Positions 41,647 to 50,234 of a stretch of 64,000 nt of DNA are shown piece after piece. The notes under the pieces were generated by a model. It saw only the letters and a program-made list of their open reading frames with translations, made no database searches and was not told the origin of the DNA. Source of the stretch: Balneolaceae bacterium (GTDB lineage Bacteria; Bacteroidota; Rhodothermia; Balneolales; Balneolaceae). The DNA is taken from NCBI GenBank assembly GCA_009711805.1, contig VEMX01000052.1, positions 1 through 64,000 of the forward strand, read 5' to 3'. Position numbers and translations under genes: made by a program. The stretch's first letter is position 1. Each line of letters begins with the position of its first letter.

Positions 41647-43998
41647 GTGACGGAGATGAACAGCGGGGGCGATCTGATCACCAAGTTTGAATACGACGAG
41701 CTGGGACAGCTCACCAAAACAACCGACCCGAAGGGACTGCAAACCACCTATACCTACGACAAGCGGGGACAACTCACCCAGAAAAACCTGCCCGACCAGG
41801 ACTATCCTAACAAGTACCGGTATAGCAAAGATGGGCTGCTGCGGTTCCACCGTACCCCCAACCAGGATGCCTCTGGTGATCCATACAACTACATTACCTA
41901 TGACGAGCTGGGCCGCCCGACCGAGGAAGGCTCCTATAATAGTTCGTCCTATTTTGATAACAGCGCCAAGATCAATGACCTGGACTGGCCCACCAGCGGG
42001 AATACCGCCAAGGTGAAATACACCTATGATAATGCCACCTACAGCGGAAGCATCAGTTTTAGCGTGGATAATGCGGAAGGCAAGGTAGCCCGGCGGCGCT
42101 CGCGGATACCCGGCACCAGCAACTGGAATACCACCTGGTACTCTTATAACAACCAGGGACTGGTATCGGCGATGGTGCAGGACCTGCACGGGCTGGGCGA
42201 GAAACTCATTGAATACACTTACGACCGGGTCGGAAGAGTTACACAAATTGATTATCAAAACAGGAGCGGAGTTTCTGATACGTTTTTCCAGAAATACTCC
42301 TATGATGAGCTGGGCCGACTGGCAAAAGTAGAAAGCAGTACCGACAACTCAGACTGGATCACTGATGCCCAATACACCTACACAGCCGACGGACAGCAGG
42401 ATGTATATACCCTGAGCGAAGCCGGAAAGTCGATGGACTATAGCTATGGCTCGCAAGGCTGGCTAAAGACCATCAATACCCCGGGTAGTCTTGGAAGTGA
42501 TGAATTTGCCTTAGAGCTGGGGTATAATCATGACGGGAATATCTCTTCCTCATCCTGGAACCAATCGATCAATTCGGGGTTAATAACCTTTGATTATACC
42601 TATGATAACGCCAAACGTTTGACTCAGGCCGATAATACCGCAAGTAACAACTACTGGACCAGTAATTACCAGTATGATAAAAACGGGAATATCAGTTACC
42701 TTGGCAGAGAAGATGACAGTGGTAATGAAAACCCTGATGATTATTTAACCATTGATCTTGAAACTACCACCAACCGGATCGAGGATATAGGCATCAACTT
42801 CCAAACCTACTATATGGATTACGACGCCAGCGGCAATATGACCCGCAATGATGTAAATGGACTGAGTGCAGCCAGCTACGACTGGCGCAACCTCCCGGAA
42901 AGCCTTAGCGCAAACGGGAGCACGGTCACCTACGCCTACGACGGCGACGGCCAGCGAGTGAGCAAGACCGTAGGAGGTACCACCACCTACTACGTACGTG
43001 GAGCCGGCGGAGAGACGATAGCGGTATACACCGGCACCTCCCACACCTTCACCAACATCTTAGCCGGTGGGGAGATTATCGGAAACTATGATGGAAGTAC
43101 CCGTCGCTACTATCTGAAGGATCATTTAGGTTCTGTACGCACCACAATTGATGATAATGGCTATGTAGATGGGTATGATGATTACTATCCGTTTGGGAAG
43201 GTCATGCCGGGACGTTCGACTAACTCAGCCAATCCGAATGATAATTATAAGTTTACCGGGCATGAGTTAGATACCGAAGCAGGAGTTACCCTTAGCTATG
43301 CCGGTGCCCGTTACCTGGATTCTGAAATTGGAAGGTGGTTATCAGTAGATCCCCTGGCAGAAAATTTTCCGGGATGGAGCCCCTATAATTATGGGATGAA
43401 TAATCCGGTTAATATGTGGGATCCGGATGGGAAGGCTGCTACTAATTGTTGTCTGTTTGCTCCAATGGGCTTAGGACTGACAAGTACAACAGCTAAAGCA
43501 ATGGGAGGAGATAAAGATGCACAAGCATCATTAACGGCTGTTCATAAAGCAAATGCAGCTGTTGGGTTGGCTGTAGTTCCAGGGCCAGAAGATGTAGCTC
43601 TCGGGGCATTAATGGTTTCAAAAGCAGGACAAGCTCTGGCTAGAATTGGAGCAAGAGCTACTGGACTTATAAAAGGGTTGTTTAAAGGTGGAGATGAGGC
43701 CATAAATGTTGCCGATGATGCAGTAAAAGCAGTAAACAATCCTTACCTGAAGAAGTCAGCTTCTGAGCTTAGTAAATCAAGAAGCTCTTTTGAGAAACTA
43801 ATTAAAGAACACACCCAAAAATTAGCTGATTTTAAAGAAAATCCTGATAAATTTGATAATAGAGGTATATTAAAGAATGCTTCTCATGGAAATAGAAAGA
43901 AAATTATCGAAGGGAGGATAAAAGCTTTACAGAAGCAGATTCAAAAGCAAAAAAATGAATTGGATAAGGTGAATGATGCTATTAATAATCAAAACTGA
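41647..43998 (+). CDS. Rhs tip protein with an uncharacterised C-terminal toxin candidate (5'-truncated)
   Basis: The frame opens at GTG 41647. In-frame sequence just upstream (NTIATVTEMNSGG) is already Rhs-like, so the 5' part is missing. YD repeats (FEYDELGQLTKTTDPKGLQTTYTYDKRG) run to about residue 500. The core then has YYLKDHLGSVRTTIDDNG, YYPFGKVMPGR, FTGHELDTEAG, YAGARYLDSEIGRWLSVDPLA and NPVNMWDPDGK (Asp592). The C-terminal 190 residues have a hydrophobic pretoxin-like stretch (ALGALMVSKAGQALARIG). A charged helical domain follows (SFEKLIKEHTQKLADFKENPDKFDNRGILKNASHGNRKKIIEGRIKALQKQIQKQ). I do not know its activity. The immunity candidate starts 5 bases downstream. Confidence 0.85.
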   Translation: MTEMNSGGDLITKFEYDELGQLTKTTDPKGLQTTYTYDKRGQLTQKNLPDQDYPNKYRYSKDGLLRFHRTPNQDASGDPYNYITYDELGRPTEEGSYNSSSYFDNSAKINDLDWPTSGNTAKVKYTYDNATYSGSISFSVDNAEGKVARRRSRIPGTSNWNTTWYSYNNQGLVSAMVQDLHGLGEKLIEYTYDRVGRVTQIDYQNRSGVSDTFFQKYSYDELGRLAKVESSTDNSDWITDAQYTYTADGQQDVYTLSEAGKSMDYSYGSQGWLKTINTPGSLGSDEFALELGYNHDGNISSSSWNQSINSGLITFDYTYDNAKRLTQADNTASNNYWTSNYQYDKNGNISYLGREDDSGNENPDDYLTIDLETTTNRIEDIGINFQTYYMDYDASGNMTRNDVNGLSAASYDWRNLPESLSANGSTVTYAYDGDGQRVSKTVGGTTTYYVRGAGGETIAVYTGTSHTFTNILAGGEIIGNYDGSTRRYYLKDHLGSVRTTIDDNGYVDGYDDYYPFGKVMPGRSTNSANPNDNYKFTGHELDTEAGVTLSYAGARYLDSEIGRWLSVDPLAENFPGWSPYNYGMNNPVNMWDPDGKAATNCCLFAPMGLGLTSTTAKAMGGDKDAQASLTAVHKANAAVGLAVVPGPEDVALGALMVSKAGQALARIGARATGLIKGLFKGGDEAINVADDAVKAVNNPYLKKSASELSKSRSSFEKLIKEHTQKLADFKENPDKFDNRGILKNASHGNRKKIIEGRIKALQKQIQKQKNELDKVNDAINNQN

Positions 43999-44003
43999 AA
44001 ACA

Positions 44004-44306
44004 ATGGATCAAGGAAAGATAAGTCTTAGTGAGATAGAAGAGATATTTAAACAATTAATTGAGAAACTTATGTCCGAAGAGTTTGAGGAAACTTCTATTG
44101 ATATAGATAACTATTGGATAATTACTGCCGATGAATGGTCAAACTTTGAAAATGATATCAATCCATCGGTTGGTTCTTTGATAGATGATGTAGAAGCATT
44201 AAAACTTCTTATCGAAGATAGTGATCGCCCCTGTTCATTTGTTGATTTTGATAGATTTGCTTCAGTTCTAAGGTATATTAGTGAGAAAATGAACCCACCT
44301 TCATGA
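44004..44306 (+). CDS. Candidate immunity protein (small, acidic)
   Basis: The 100-residue, strongly acidic, helical product (MDQGKISLSEIEEIFKQLIEKLMSEEFEET..., SLIDDVEALKLLIEDSDRP) starts 5 bases after the second Rhs gene. It has no signal peptide or membrane helix, so it would act in the cytoplasm. That predicts a cytoplasmic target for the basic toxin domain upstream. No family recognised. The role is inferred from position and opposite charge. Confidence 0.6.
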   Translation: MDQGKISLSEIEEIFKQLIEKLMSEEFEETSIDIDNYWIITADEWSNFENDINPSVGSLIDDVEALKLLIEDSDRPCSFVDFDRFASVLRYISEKMNPPS

Positions 44307-44440
44307 CCATTAAGAACATCCTAAGTAATTAGGGGCTCTTTTGTTTTCCTAATTGCATAGCCTTACTGCGCAATACCTCAGAGGAAGCTCCGGCTTCCAG
44401 TACTCAGTGTTGAGATGAATAGGATCAAACATCCACCCCC

Positions 44441-44626
44441 AACTCCGGCAGTACCGACCATTACACCCTGGCCTATGAAAGTGGAACAAACCGGGTAGAT
44501 TATGTATCCTTTGGGGGTACCCGGCAATGTGGATGGATATGCCCACAGCATAAGGCCTATACCAATGAACCATCTCCCACAACCATCGACCTTAGAAAAG
44601 AATGCGTGAAGAAGCTGAGGCAGTGA
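44441..44626 (+). pseudogene. Third rhs fragment
   Basis: The plus frame reads NSGSTDHYTLAYESGTNRVDYVSFGGT, which is Rhs-repeat-like ('L.Y..GtNRl..v'), and continues to a TGA at 44624-44626. It has no start and no core motif. It is the end of a third, decayed rhs tip downstream of the second toxin/immunity pair. Apart from this, the 44307-44877 gap contains only the clpC terminator. Confidence 0.6.
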
Positions 44627-44823
44627 AGCGTACAGCCATAAACCACACCGCTGAGGTGTTATGAAGCCAGCTTGAAACGGGAAGGAGCATAGCAGAGCTC
44701 CTGCTGTTGTTATCCGTTGATGGCATTTGAAGATGTTTCGGATTTCTTTTTGACCCAATCCTTAATTCCTTGCAGTCAGCAGCCAATAATCAACAATTCC
44801 CCCACACCCTTATTCAAAAAAGA

Positions 44824-44849
44824 AAAAGCTCTGCACATGCAGAGCTTTT
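44824..44849 (-). terminator. Terminator of clpC
   Basis: Perfect 11-bp stem AAAAGCTCTGC (44824-44834) / GCAGAGCTTTT (44839-44849) with loop ACAT. On the minus strand it ends in TTTTTCTTTTTT, 28 bases after the clpC stop. The A/T tails make it functional on both strands. Confidence 0.85.
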
Positions 44850-44877
44850 AAATGAATTCTATTATTTCGAAGAGATA

Positions 44878-47454
44878 TTATTCAGCTTCTTGAGATGCGT
44901 CTTCCTTTTCTTCTGAGCTGGCCGTTGATTCAGGAGATTTCTCCTTGGTTTTGGTTTCTGCCCAATCAAAGGCTAATCCGTCTCTGGACTTATTCATCTT
45001 GATCTTGATAACAGTGCCTTCTTTATGCTCATTCTCAAGCAGCTCTTCGGCTAACGGATCTTCGATGTATTTCTGGATCGCGCGTTTCAATGGGCGTGCT
45101 CCATATTTTTGATCGAAACCCTTCTCAGCAATAAACTCTTTAGCGGCTTTAGTTACTTCAATCTCATACCCGAGATCAGTAATGCGTTTAAAGAGATCCT
45201 CATTCAGCAGATCAATAATCTGGAAGATGTCTTCTTGTTCAAGAGGCTTAAAGGTGATGACATCATCAATACGATTTAGGAATTCAGGATTGAACACCTT
45301 TTTGAGGGCATCCTGAATGGTTGTTTTCATCTTGGCATAGTCGAATGTGGAATCGTCTGTACCAAAACCAATACCTTTGCCAAGGTTGCGGATATCACGT
45401 GCTCCAATATTGGAAGTCATGATAATTATTGTATTCCTGAAATCAATACGGCGCCCCAGGCTGTCCGTCAAGATACCATCGTCCAGTACCTGTAACAGAA
45501 TGTTGAATACATCCGGATGTGCTTTTTCAATCTCATCCAGCAATACCACACTATAGGGTTTGCGACGAACTTTTTCGGTCAATATTCCGCCTTCTTCATA
45601 TCCTACATAACCGGGAGGCGCACCCACCAGTCGGGATACGGAAAACTTCTCCATATACTCACTCATGTCAATGCGGATGAGGGCATCTTCTTTATCGAAC
45701 AGGTATTTTGCAAGGACTTTAGCCATCTCGGTTTTACCAACCCCGGTGGGGCCGAGGAAGATAAATGAACCGATAGGTCGTGAAGGATCTTTAAGGCCTG
45801 CACGTGTACGTTGTATAGCTTTTGTTAATTTTACTATGGCTTCTTCCTGGCCAATCACCTGGCTGCCAAGCTGTTCCTTCATCTGGAGGAGCTTTTGGCC
45901 TTCTTTTTGGGTGATTTTGTTAACAGGAACCCCACTCATCATGGCAATTACAGAGGCTACGTCCTCATCATGTACATCATAGACGATACTTTCAGATTCT
46001 TTTTCCCATTCAAGCTGGGCATTTTCAAGATCTTCAATCAGGCGTTTTTCTTTGTCTCTAAGGCGGGCAGCTTCTTCAAAACGCTGCTTCTTCACCATGG
46101 TATTCTTTTCTTCACTGGTAGATTCAATCTGCTCTTCCAGGTCAATTATATTCTGTGGAACAGTAATATTCGATAAATGAACCCGGGCTCCAGCTTCATC
46201 CAAAGCATCAATTGCTTTATCCGGGAGGAAGTGATCCGTAACATAACGGTCGGTAAGTTTAACACAGGAGTCAATCGCCTCGTCGGTATACCGGACGCTG
46301 TGATGCTCTTCATACTTAGGTTTAATTTGGTTCAGAATTTCCATGGTTTCTTCCGGTGTGGTGGGATCAACCATGATTTTCTGGAAACGTCGTTCAAGCG
46401 CTCCGTCTTTTTCGATAAACTGGCGGTATTCGTTAAGGGTAGTTGCACCAATAGCTTGTACATCACCTCGTGCGAGGGCAGGCTTCAGCATGTTAGATGC
46501 ATCCAGTGACCCACTGGCTCCGCCAGCACCTACAATGGTATGCAGTTCATCAATGAAAAGAATTACATCCTCGGTTTTTTCGAGCTCCGTCATCACGGCT
46601 TTCATGCGCTCTTCAAATTGCCCGCGGTATTTGGTGCCGGCTACCAGTGCTGCAAGATCAAGAGCAATCACTCTTTTGTCGTACAATACCCTGGACACTT
46701 TTTTCTCCACAATCCTGGAGGCGAGGCCTTCAGCAATAGCTGTTTTACCTACCCCGGGTTCACCGATAAGAACCGGGTTGTTTTTCTTTCTGCGGCTAAG
46801 CACTTGCGCTACCCGCTCAATTTCTTTTTCCCGACCAATGATGGGATCGAGCTTACCCTCTTCGGCCATTTGAGTTAAATCGCGGCCAAAGTTATCGAGT
46901 ACTGGTGTTTTTGATTTTTCCATTTTCTTTTCCCTCGAGCTTCCGGATCCGGTAGATCCTTTCGACGAAGAAGCACTCGCCGACACAGAGGATGCATCTG
47001 CATGTTCTTCACGAGATTTTCCGGAAATGATTAGATCCAGTTCTTCCCTTACGGCATCGTAAGAAATACTGAATTGTTGTAATATTTGTGCGGCTATATT
47101 TTCATCATCCCTCAATAAGGAGAGCAATAAGTGTTCTGTTCCAATGGTATCACTTTTATACAACTTAGCTTCCAGGTAGGTGATGCGTAATACTTTTTCA
47201 GCTTGTTTGGTAAGTGGGATGTTGCCAACCTGTACAGACCCGCCTGTGCCTCGTACAGTATCTTCAATTGTTTTTTTGAGTTTAAAGAGGTCGCAGTCCA
47301 GGTTTTTGAGAATGCGAACGGCAACACCGTCTCCCAGACGAACGATACCTAATATTAAATGCTCAGTGCCAATATAGTCGTGACCAAGTCGCAGAGCTTC
47401 TTCCCTGCTAAACTGGATAACATCACGAACTTTACTTGAAAAATTTCCCTCCAT
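44878..47454 (-). CDS. clpC: ATP-dependent Clp protease ATP-binding subunit ClpC
   Basis: The 858-residue class I Clp ATPase has two N-terminal Clp_N repeats (2-75 and 80-145: [27 protein letters not shown] and [11 protein letters not shown]), then a Ser-rich linker. AAA-1 carries Walker [14 protein letters not shown] and Walker [20 protein letters not shown]-type middle segment has [18 protein letters not shown], and AAA-2 has [15 protein letters not shown] and [16 protein letters not shown]. The C-terminal D2-small domain ends [23 protein letters not shown]. The VGF/ClpP-loop region is present. A disordered acidic tail ends the protein. It unfolds substrates for ClpP, which is not encoded here. 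It is monocistronic. Confidence 0.96.
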   Translation of the reverse strand: MEGNFSSKVRDVIQFSREEALRLGHDYIGTEHLILGIVRLGDGVAVRILKNLDCDLFKLKKTIEDTVRGTGGSVQVGNIPLTKQAEKVLRITYLEAKLYKSDTIGTEHLLLSLLRDDENIAAQILQQFSISYDAVREELDLIISGKSREEHADASSVSASASSSKGSTGSGSSREKKMEKSKTPVLDNFGRDLTQMAEEGKLDPIIGREKEIERVAQVLSRRKKNNPVLIGEPGVGKTAIAEGLASRIVEKKVSRVLYDKRVIALDLAALVAGTKYRGQFEERMKAVMTELEKTEDVILFIDELHTIVGAGGASGSLDASNMLKPALARGDVQAIGATTLNEYRQFIEKDGALERRFQKIMVDPTTPEETMEILNQIKPKYEEHHSVRYTDEAIDSCVKLTDRYVTDHFLPDKAIDALDEAGARVHLSNITVPQNIIDLEEQIESTSEEKNTMVKKQRFEEAARLRDKEKRLIEDLENAQLEWEKESESIVYDVHDEDVASVIAMMSGVPVNKITQKEGQKLLQMKEQLGSQVIGQEEAIVKLTKAIQRTRAGLKDPSRPIGSFIFLGPTGVGKTEMAKVLAKYLFDKEDALIRIDMSEYMEKFSVSRLVGAPPGYVGYEEGGILTEKVRRKPYSVVLLDEIEKAHPDVFNILLQVLDDGILTDSLGRRIDFRNTIIIMTSNIGARDIRNLGKGIGFGTDDSTFDYAKMKTTIQDALKKVFNPEFLNRIDDVITFKPLEQEDIFQIIDLLNEDLFKRITDLGYEIEVTKAAKEFIAEKGFDQKYGARPLKRAIQKYIEDPLAEELLENEHKEGTVIKIKMNKSRDGLAFDWAETKTKEKSPESTASSEEKEDASQEAE

Positions 47455-47590
47455 CTGATGAGTCCTTTTTGCTAAAATGAAATTTCTTAATTCTCACAGA
47501 AAAAAACGTACCTGTCGATACTTTAGTTCATTATATCTGAAGGTAGTAGAGGACTGTACTAAATGCAAAAAAATGACGCTTAGAATATTA

Positions 47591-49111
47591 TTAAAATAAT
47601 GGGGTGCCCGTCATTTCTGTTGGTTGTGTTATTTCTGCCATTTTAAGCAGAGTGGGAGCTACATCGGCAAGGATGCCTTCATGCATGGTAACTTCTTCGG
47701 GAAGGTTAACAATAATGGCAGGGACAGGTGCCGTAGTATGTGCGGTATGGGGGCTGCCGTCTTCCTTAATCATACAGTCAGCATTGCCGTGATCCGCTAT
47801 TATGAGTGATCGGTATCCATATTCTTGTGCTTGTTCAATCACTTTTTTCAATTGAGTGTCGATGGTTTCTACGGCTTGTACAGCTGCGTCCATATCACCG
47901 GTATGGCCAACCATGTCTGGGTTGGCAAAGTTGAGGACAATGAGTTTGTAATTACTTGAAGCCATTTTCTGGCAAAGTGTGGCCGTCACTTCTGCGGCAC
48001 TCATCTCCGGTTTTAGATCGTAGGTAGCAACCTTAGGGCTTGGAATTACAATTCGTTCTTCTCCTTTATTGGGCGTCTCAACTCCACCATTAAAGAAGTA
48101 GGTGACATGAGGATATTTTTCGGTCTCAGCAATTCTGAGTTGTTTATATCCTTTTTTGCTGATCCATTCGCCCAGGGTATTGCTAAGTGTTTGGGGGGGA
48201 TAGGCTACATGGGCAAAACCGAAGGTTTCGTCGTAGGAGGTGAAGGTGGTGTAATGCAGGTCGAGGTCTACAGTGTCAAACTCACTAAAATCCTCTTCAT
48301 TTAAGGCCCGGGATATTTGCCGGGCTCGGTCGCCCCGGATATTATAAAATATTATCGTATCCCCCTTTTCTATGCGTGATTCCGGTGTGTTATCCAGTAA
48401 TATTGGTTTGATGAATTCATCAGTCACCTTATGCTCATATGAGTTTCGGAAACCTTCTTCAGCGGAATTAAACACCTTGCCTTTGCCATGCACCAATAAG
48501 TCGTATGCGGATTGGATGCGATCCCAGCGATTGTCCCGGTCCATGGCATAATAGCGGCCTACTACAGAAGCTAATGTGCCTGCCCCTATCTTCCGGGCCT
48601 GTTTCTCAAATTCCCGTGCATAGTCGATTCCGCCGGTAGGGGAGGTGTCTCGTCCATCAGTGAAGGCATGTACATATACATGATCAATGTGATGCCGTTT
48701 GCAAAGGCTGAGGAGGGCAAAAAGATGTTCGTTATGGCTATGTACTCCTCCATCAGAGAACAAACCCATAATGTGGATCTTATTTTTGGGCTTGGCTTTT
48801 TCTACAGCCCGAAGCAATACTTCATTCTCATAGAAAGAATGATCGCGAATTGCTTTGTTAATACGGGAAAGTTCCTGCCATACAATGCGTCCGGCCCCAA
48901 TATTGAGGTGTCCAACTTCGGAGTTTCCAAACTGTCCTTCGGGGAGGCCTACGTTTTGGCCGCTTGCCGAAAGTTTGGTGTTGGGACAGGCTTGGAACAG
49001 AGAATCAATGAAAGGCGTATGTGCCTTCTCTATAGCGCTGACGGAGGGGTTAACAGCCAACCCGAAGCCATCTAAAATTACAAGTAGTGCTTTAGGCACG
49101 GGGTCAGCCAT
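47591..49111 (-). CDS. gpmI: 2,3-bisphosphoglycerate-independent phosphoglycerate mutase
   Basis: The 506-residue alkaline-phosphatase-fold enzyme interconverts 3- and 2-phosphoglycerate in glycolysis. Metal-binding Asp14 is in VILDGFG, and the phosphoserine nucleophile Ser64 is in GQFGNSEVGHLNIGAGR. HSHNEHLFALL, HAFTDGRDTSPTGG, GRYYAMDRDNRWDR, FANPDMVGHTGDMDAAV and IADHGNAD are all conserved. Length is typical. It is downstream of rpsT on the same strand, 12 bases apart, so the two are probably co-transcribed. Confidence 0.96.
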   Translation of the reverse strand: MADPVPKALLVILDGFGLAVNPSVSAIEKAHTPFIDSLFQACPNTKLSASGQNVGLPEGQFGNSEVGHLNIGAGRIVWQELSRINKAIRDHSFYENEVLLRAVEKAKPKNKIHIMGLFSDGGVHSHNEHLFALLSLCKRHHIDHVYVHAFTDGRDTSPTGGIDYAREFEKQARKIGAGTLASVVGRYYAMDRDNRWDRIQSAYDLLVHGKGKVFNSAEEGFRNSYEHKVTDEFIKPILLDNTPESRIEKGDTIIFYNIRGDRARQISRALNEEDFSEFDTVDLDLHYTTFTSYDETFGFAHVAYPPQTLSNTLGEWISKKGYKQLRIAETEKYPHVTYFFNGGVETPNKGEERIVIPSPKVATYDLKPEMSAAEVTATLCQKMASSNYKLIVLNFANPDMVGHTGDMDAAVQAVETIDTQLKKVIEQAQEYGYRSLIIADHGNADCMIKEDGSPHTAHTTAPVPAIIVNLPEEVTMHEGILADVAPTLLKMAEITQPTEMTGTPLF

Positions 49112-49123
49112 TATCTAAAAAAA

Positions 49124-49375
49124 CTATAGGTTGTTAACGTACTTAGTAAGCTGAGCTTTTTTTCGAGCACCATTGTTAGGGTGAATGATACCTTTATTGC
49201 TCATTCTGTCAATGTATGAAACAGCATTTTTGAGCGCTTCTTCTGCTTTCTCTTTATCTGTTTCAGAAGTAACCGCTTTAATCAGCGTTCTCATTTTAGA
49301 ACGTTGAGTTCGGTTTTGTTCTCTTCTTTTTTCTGCCTGCCGAACTCTTTTAATGGCTTGTTTAGTTAATGGCAT
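49124..49375 (-). CDS. rpsT: 30S ribosomal protein S20
   Basis: The 83-residue basic helical protein starts MPLTKQAIKRVRQAEKRREQNRTQRSKMRTLIKAV and ends RMSNKGIIHPNNGARKKAQLTKYV, matching bS20 throughout. It binds 16S rRNA in the small subunit. It is divergent from cmk and followed 12 bases later by gpmI. Confidence 0.96.
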   Translation of the reverse strand: MPLTKQAIKRVRQAEKRREQNRTQRSKMRTLIKAVTSETDKEKAEEALKNAVSYIDRMSNKGIIHPNNGARKKAQLTKYVNNL

Positions 49376-49505
49376 TGGTTTGCAATACTTTAATGTTCAG
49401 TTTATCTCGATTTTTTACCGAGATTCCAAAATTAAGACTTATGAAAACATTAAACAAGAAATGATTGAATTATTACCCAGATAAACTTAATTTAGCTGAT
49501 CTGTT

Positions 49506-50159
49506 ATGATAGTGGTAATTGATGGACCCGCAGGATCGGGCAAAAGTTCAACAGCGAGGGCCGTAGCCGGCAAACTTCAAATTCAATTCTTGGATTCTGG
49601 AGCGTTATATCGTGTTGCTACCCTGGTGTACCTGGACACAGAAAAAGATTACCACGCGTTCTTTGAGAAATTTAATAAGAGCAAGATATCATTTCATTTT
49701 AAAAATGAAAGATTTCATGTTTACCTGAACGACGAAGATGTAACTGACGCTATTCGTGAAATGGAAGTGTCGGAACATGTAAGTGAAGTAGCCTCGAATC
49801 CCAAAATTCGGCGCGAAGTAAATGATCTTATGCGGGAAGTTGTTAAACATGACATATATATAGCAGATGGCCGTGATTTGGGAACAGCCGTTTTCCCCGA
49901 TGCCGAATTAAAATTCTTTATGAATGCAGATTTGGATACTCGCGCCCAAAGGCGCTACAGGGAGCTAAAGCAAGAGGGGCAGGATGTTTCTTTAGAAGAG
50001 ATTAAAGAGAATTTAGCCCAAAGAGATGAAATGGATTCAAACAGAGCAGCCGATCCGTTGAAAAAGGCGGAGGATGCCATTGAGATTGATACTTCTGCAT
50101 GTTCTTTCGAGGAGCAGGTATCAATTATTTGCGAAAAAATTTCTAAGCGTATCAATTAA
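49506..50159 (+). CDS. cmk: Cytidylate kinase
   Basis: The 217-residue NMP kinase has a P-loop GPAGSGKSSTARAVA at 7-21, FLDSGALYRVATL, the CMP-binding region YIADGRDLGTAVFPDAELKFFMNAD, and RAQRRYRELKQEG in the lid. It phosphorylates CMP and dCMP. rpsA follows 75 bases downstream on the same strand, the classic cmk-rpsA arrangement. Confidence 0.96.
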   Translation: MIVVIDGPAGSGKSSTARAVAGKLQIQFLDSGALYRVATLVYLDTEKDYHAFFEKFNKSKISFHFKNERFHVYLNDEDVTDAIREMEVSEHVSEVASNPKIRREVNDLMREVVKHDIYIADGRDLGTAVFPDAELKFFMNADLDTRAQRRYRELKQEGQDVSLEEIKENLAQRDEMDSNRAADPLKKAEDAIEIDTSACSFEEQVSIICEKISKRIN

Positions 50160-50234
50160 CAGATAAACTTAACATTAACCTTATCCCACAGTTGAAAGTC
50201 AATTGTGAGGTAAACCATTTAACCTAACTTTATA

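Noticed and set aside
41608-42258. A 216-residue minus-strand frame opposite the second rhs gene
   Set aside because: It mirrors the repetitive rhs codons; composition (Ile/Val/Gly-rich runs) is typical of an antisense artefact.
44349-44786. Overlapping minus-strand frames downstream of the second rhs module
   Set aside because: They are antisense to the rhs fragment and have no recognisable domains or start signals.
45347-47377. Several plus-strand frames of 60-176 residues opposite clpC
   Set aside because: They are antisense shadows of a strongly conserved ClpC reading frame.
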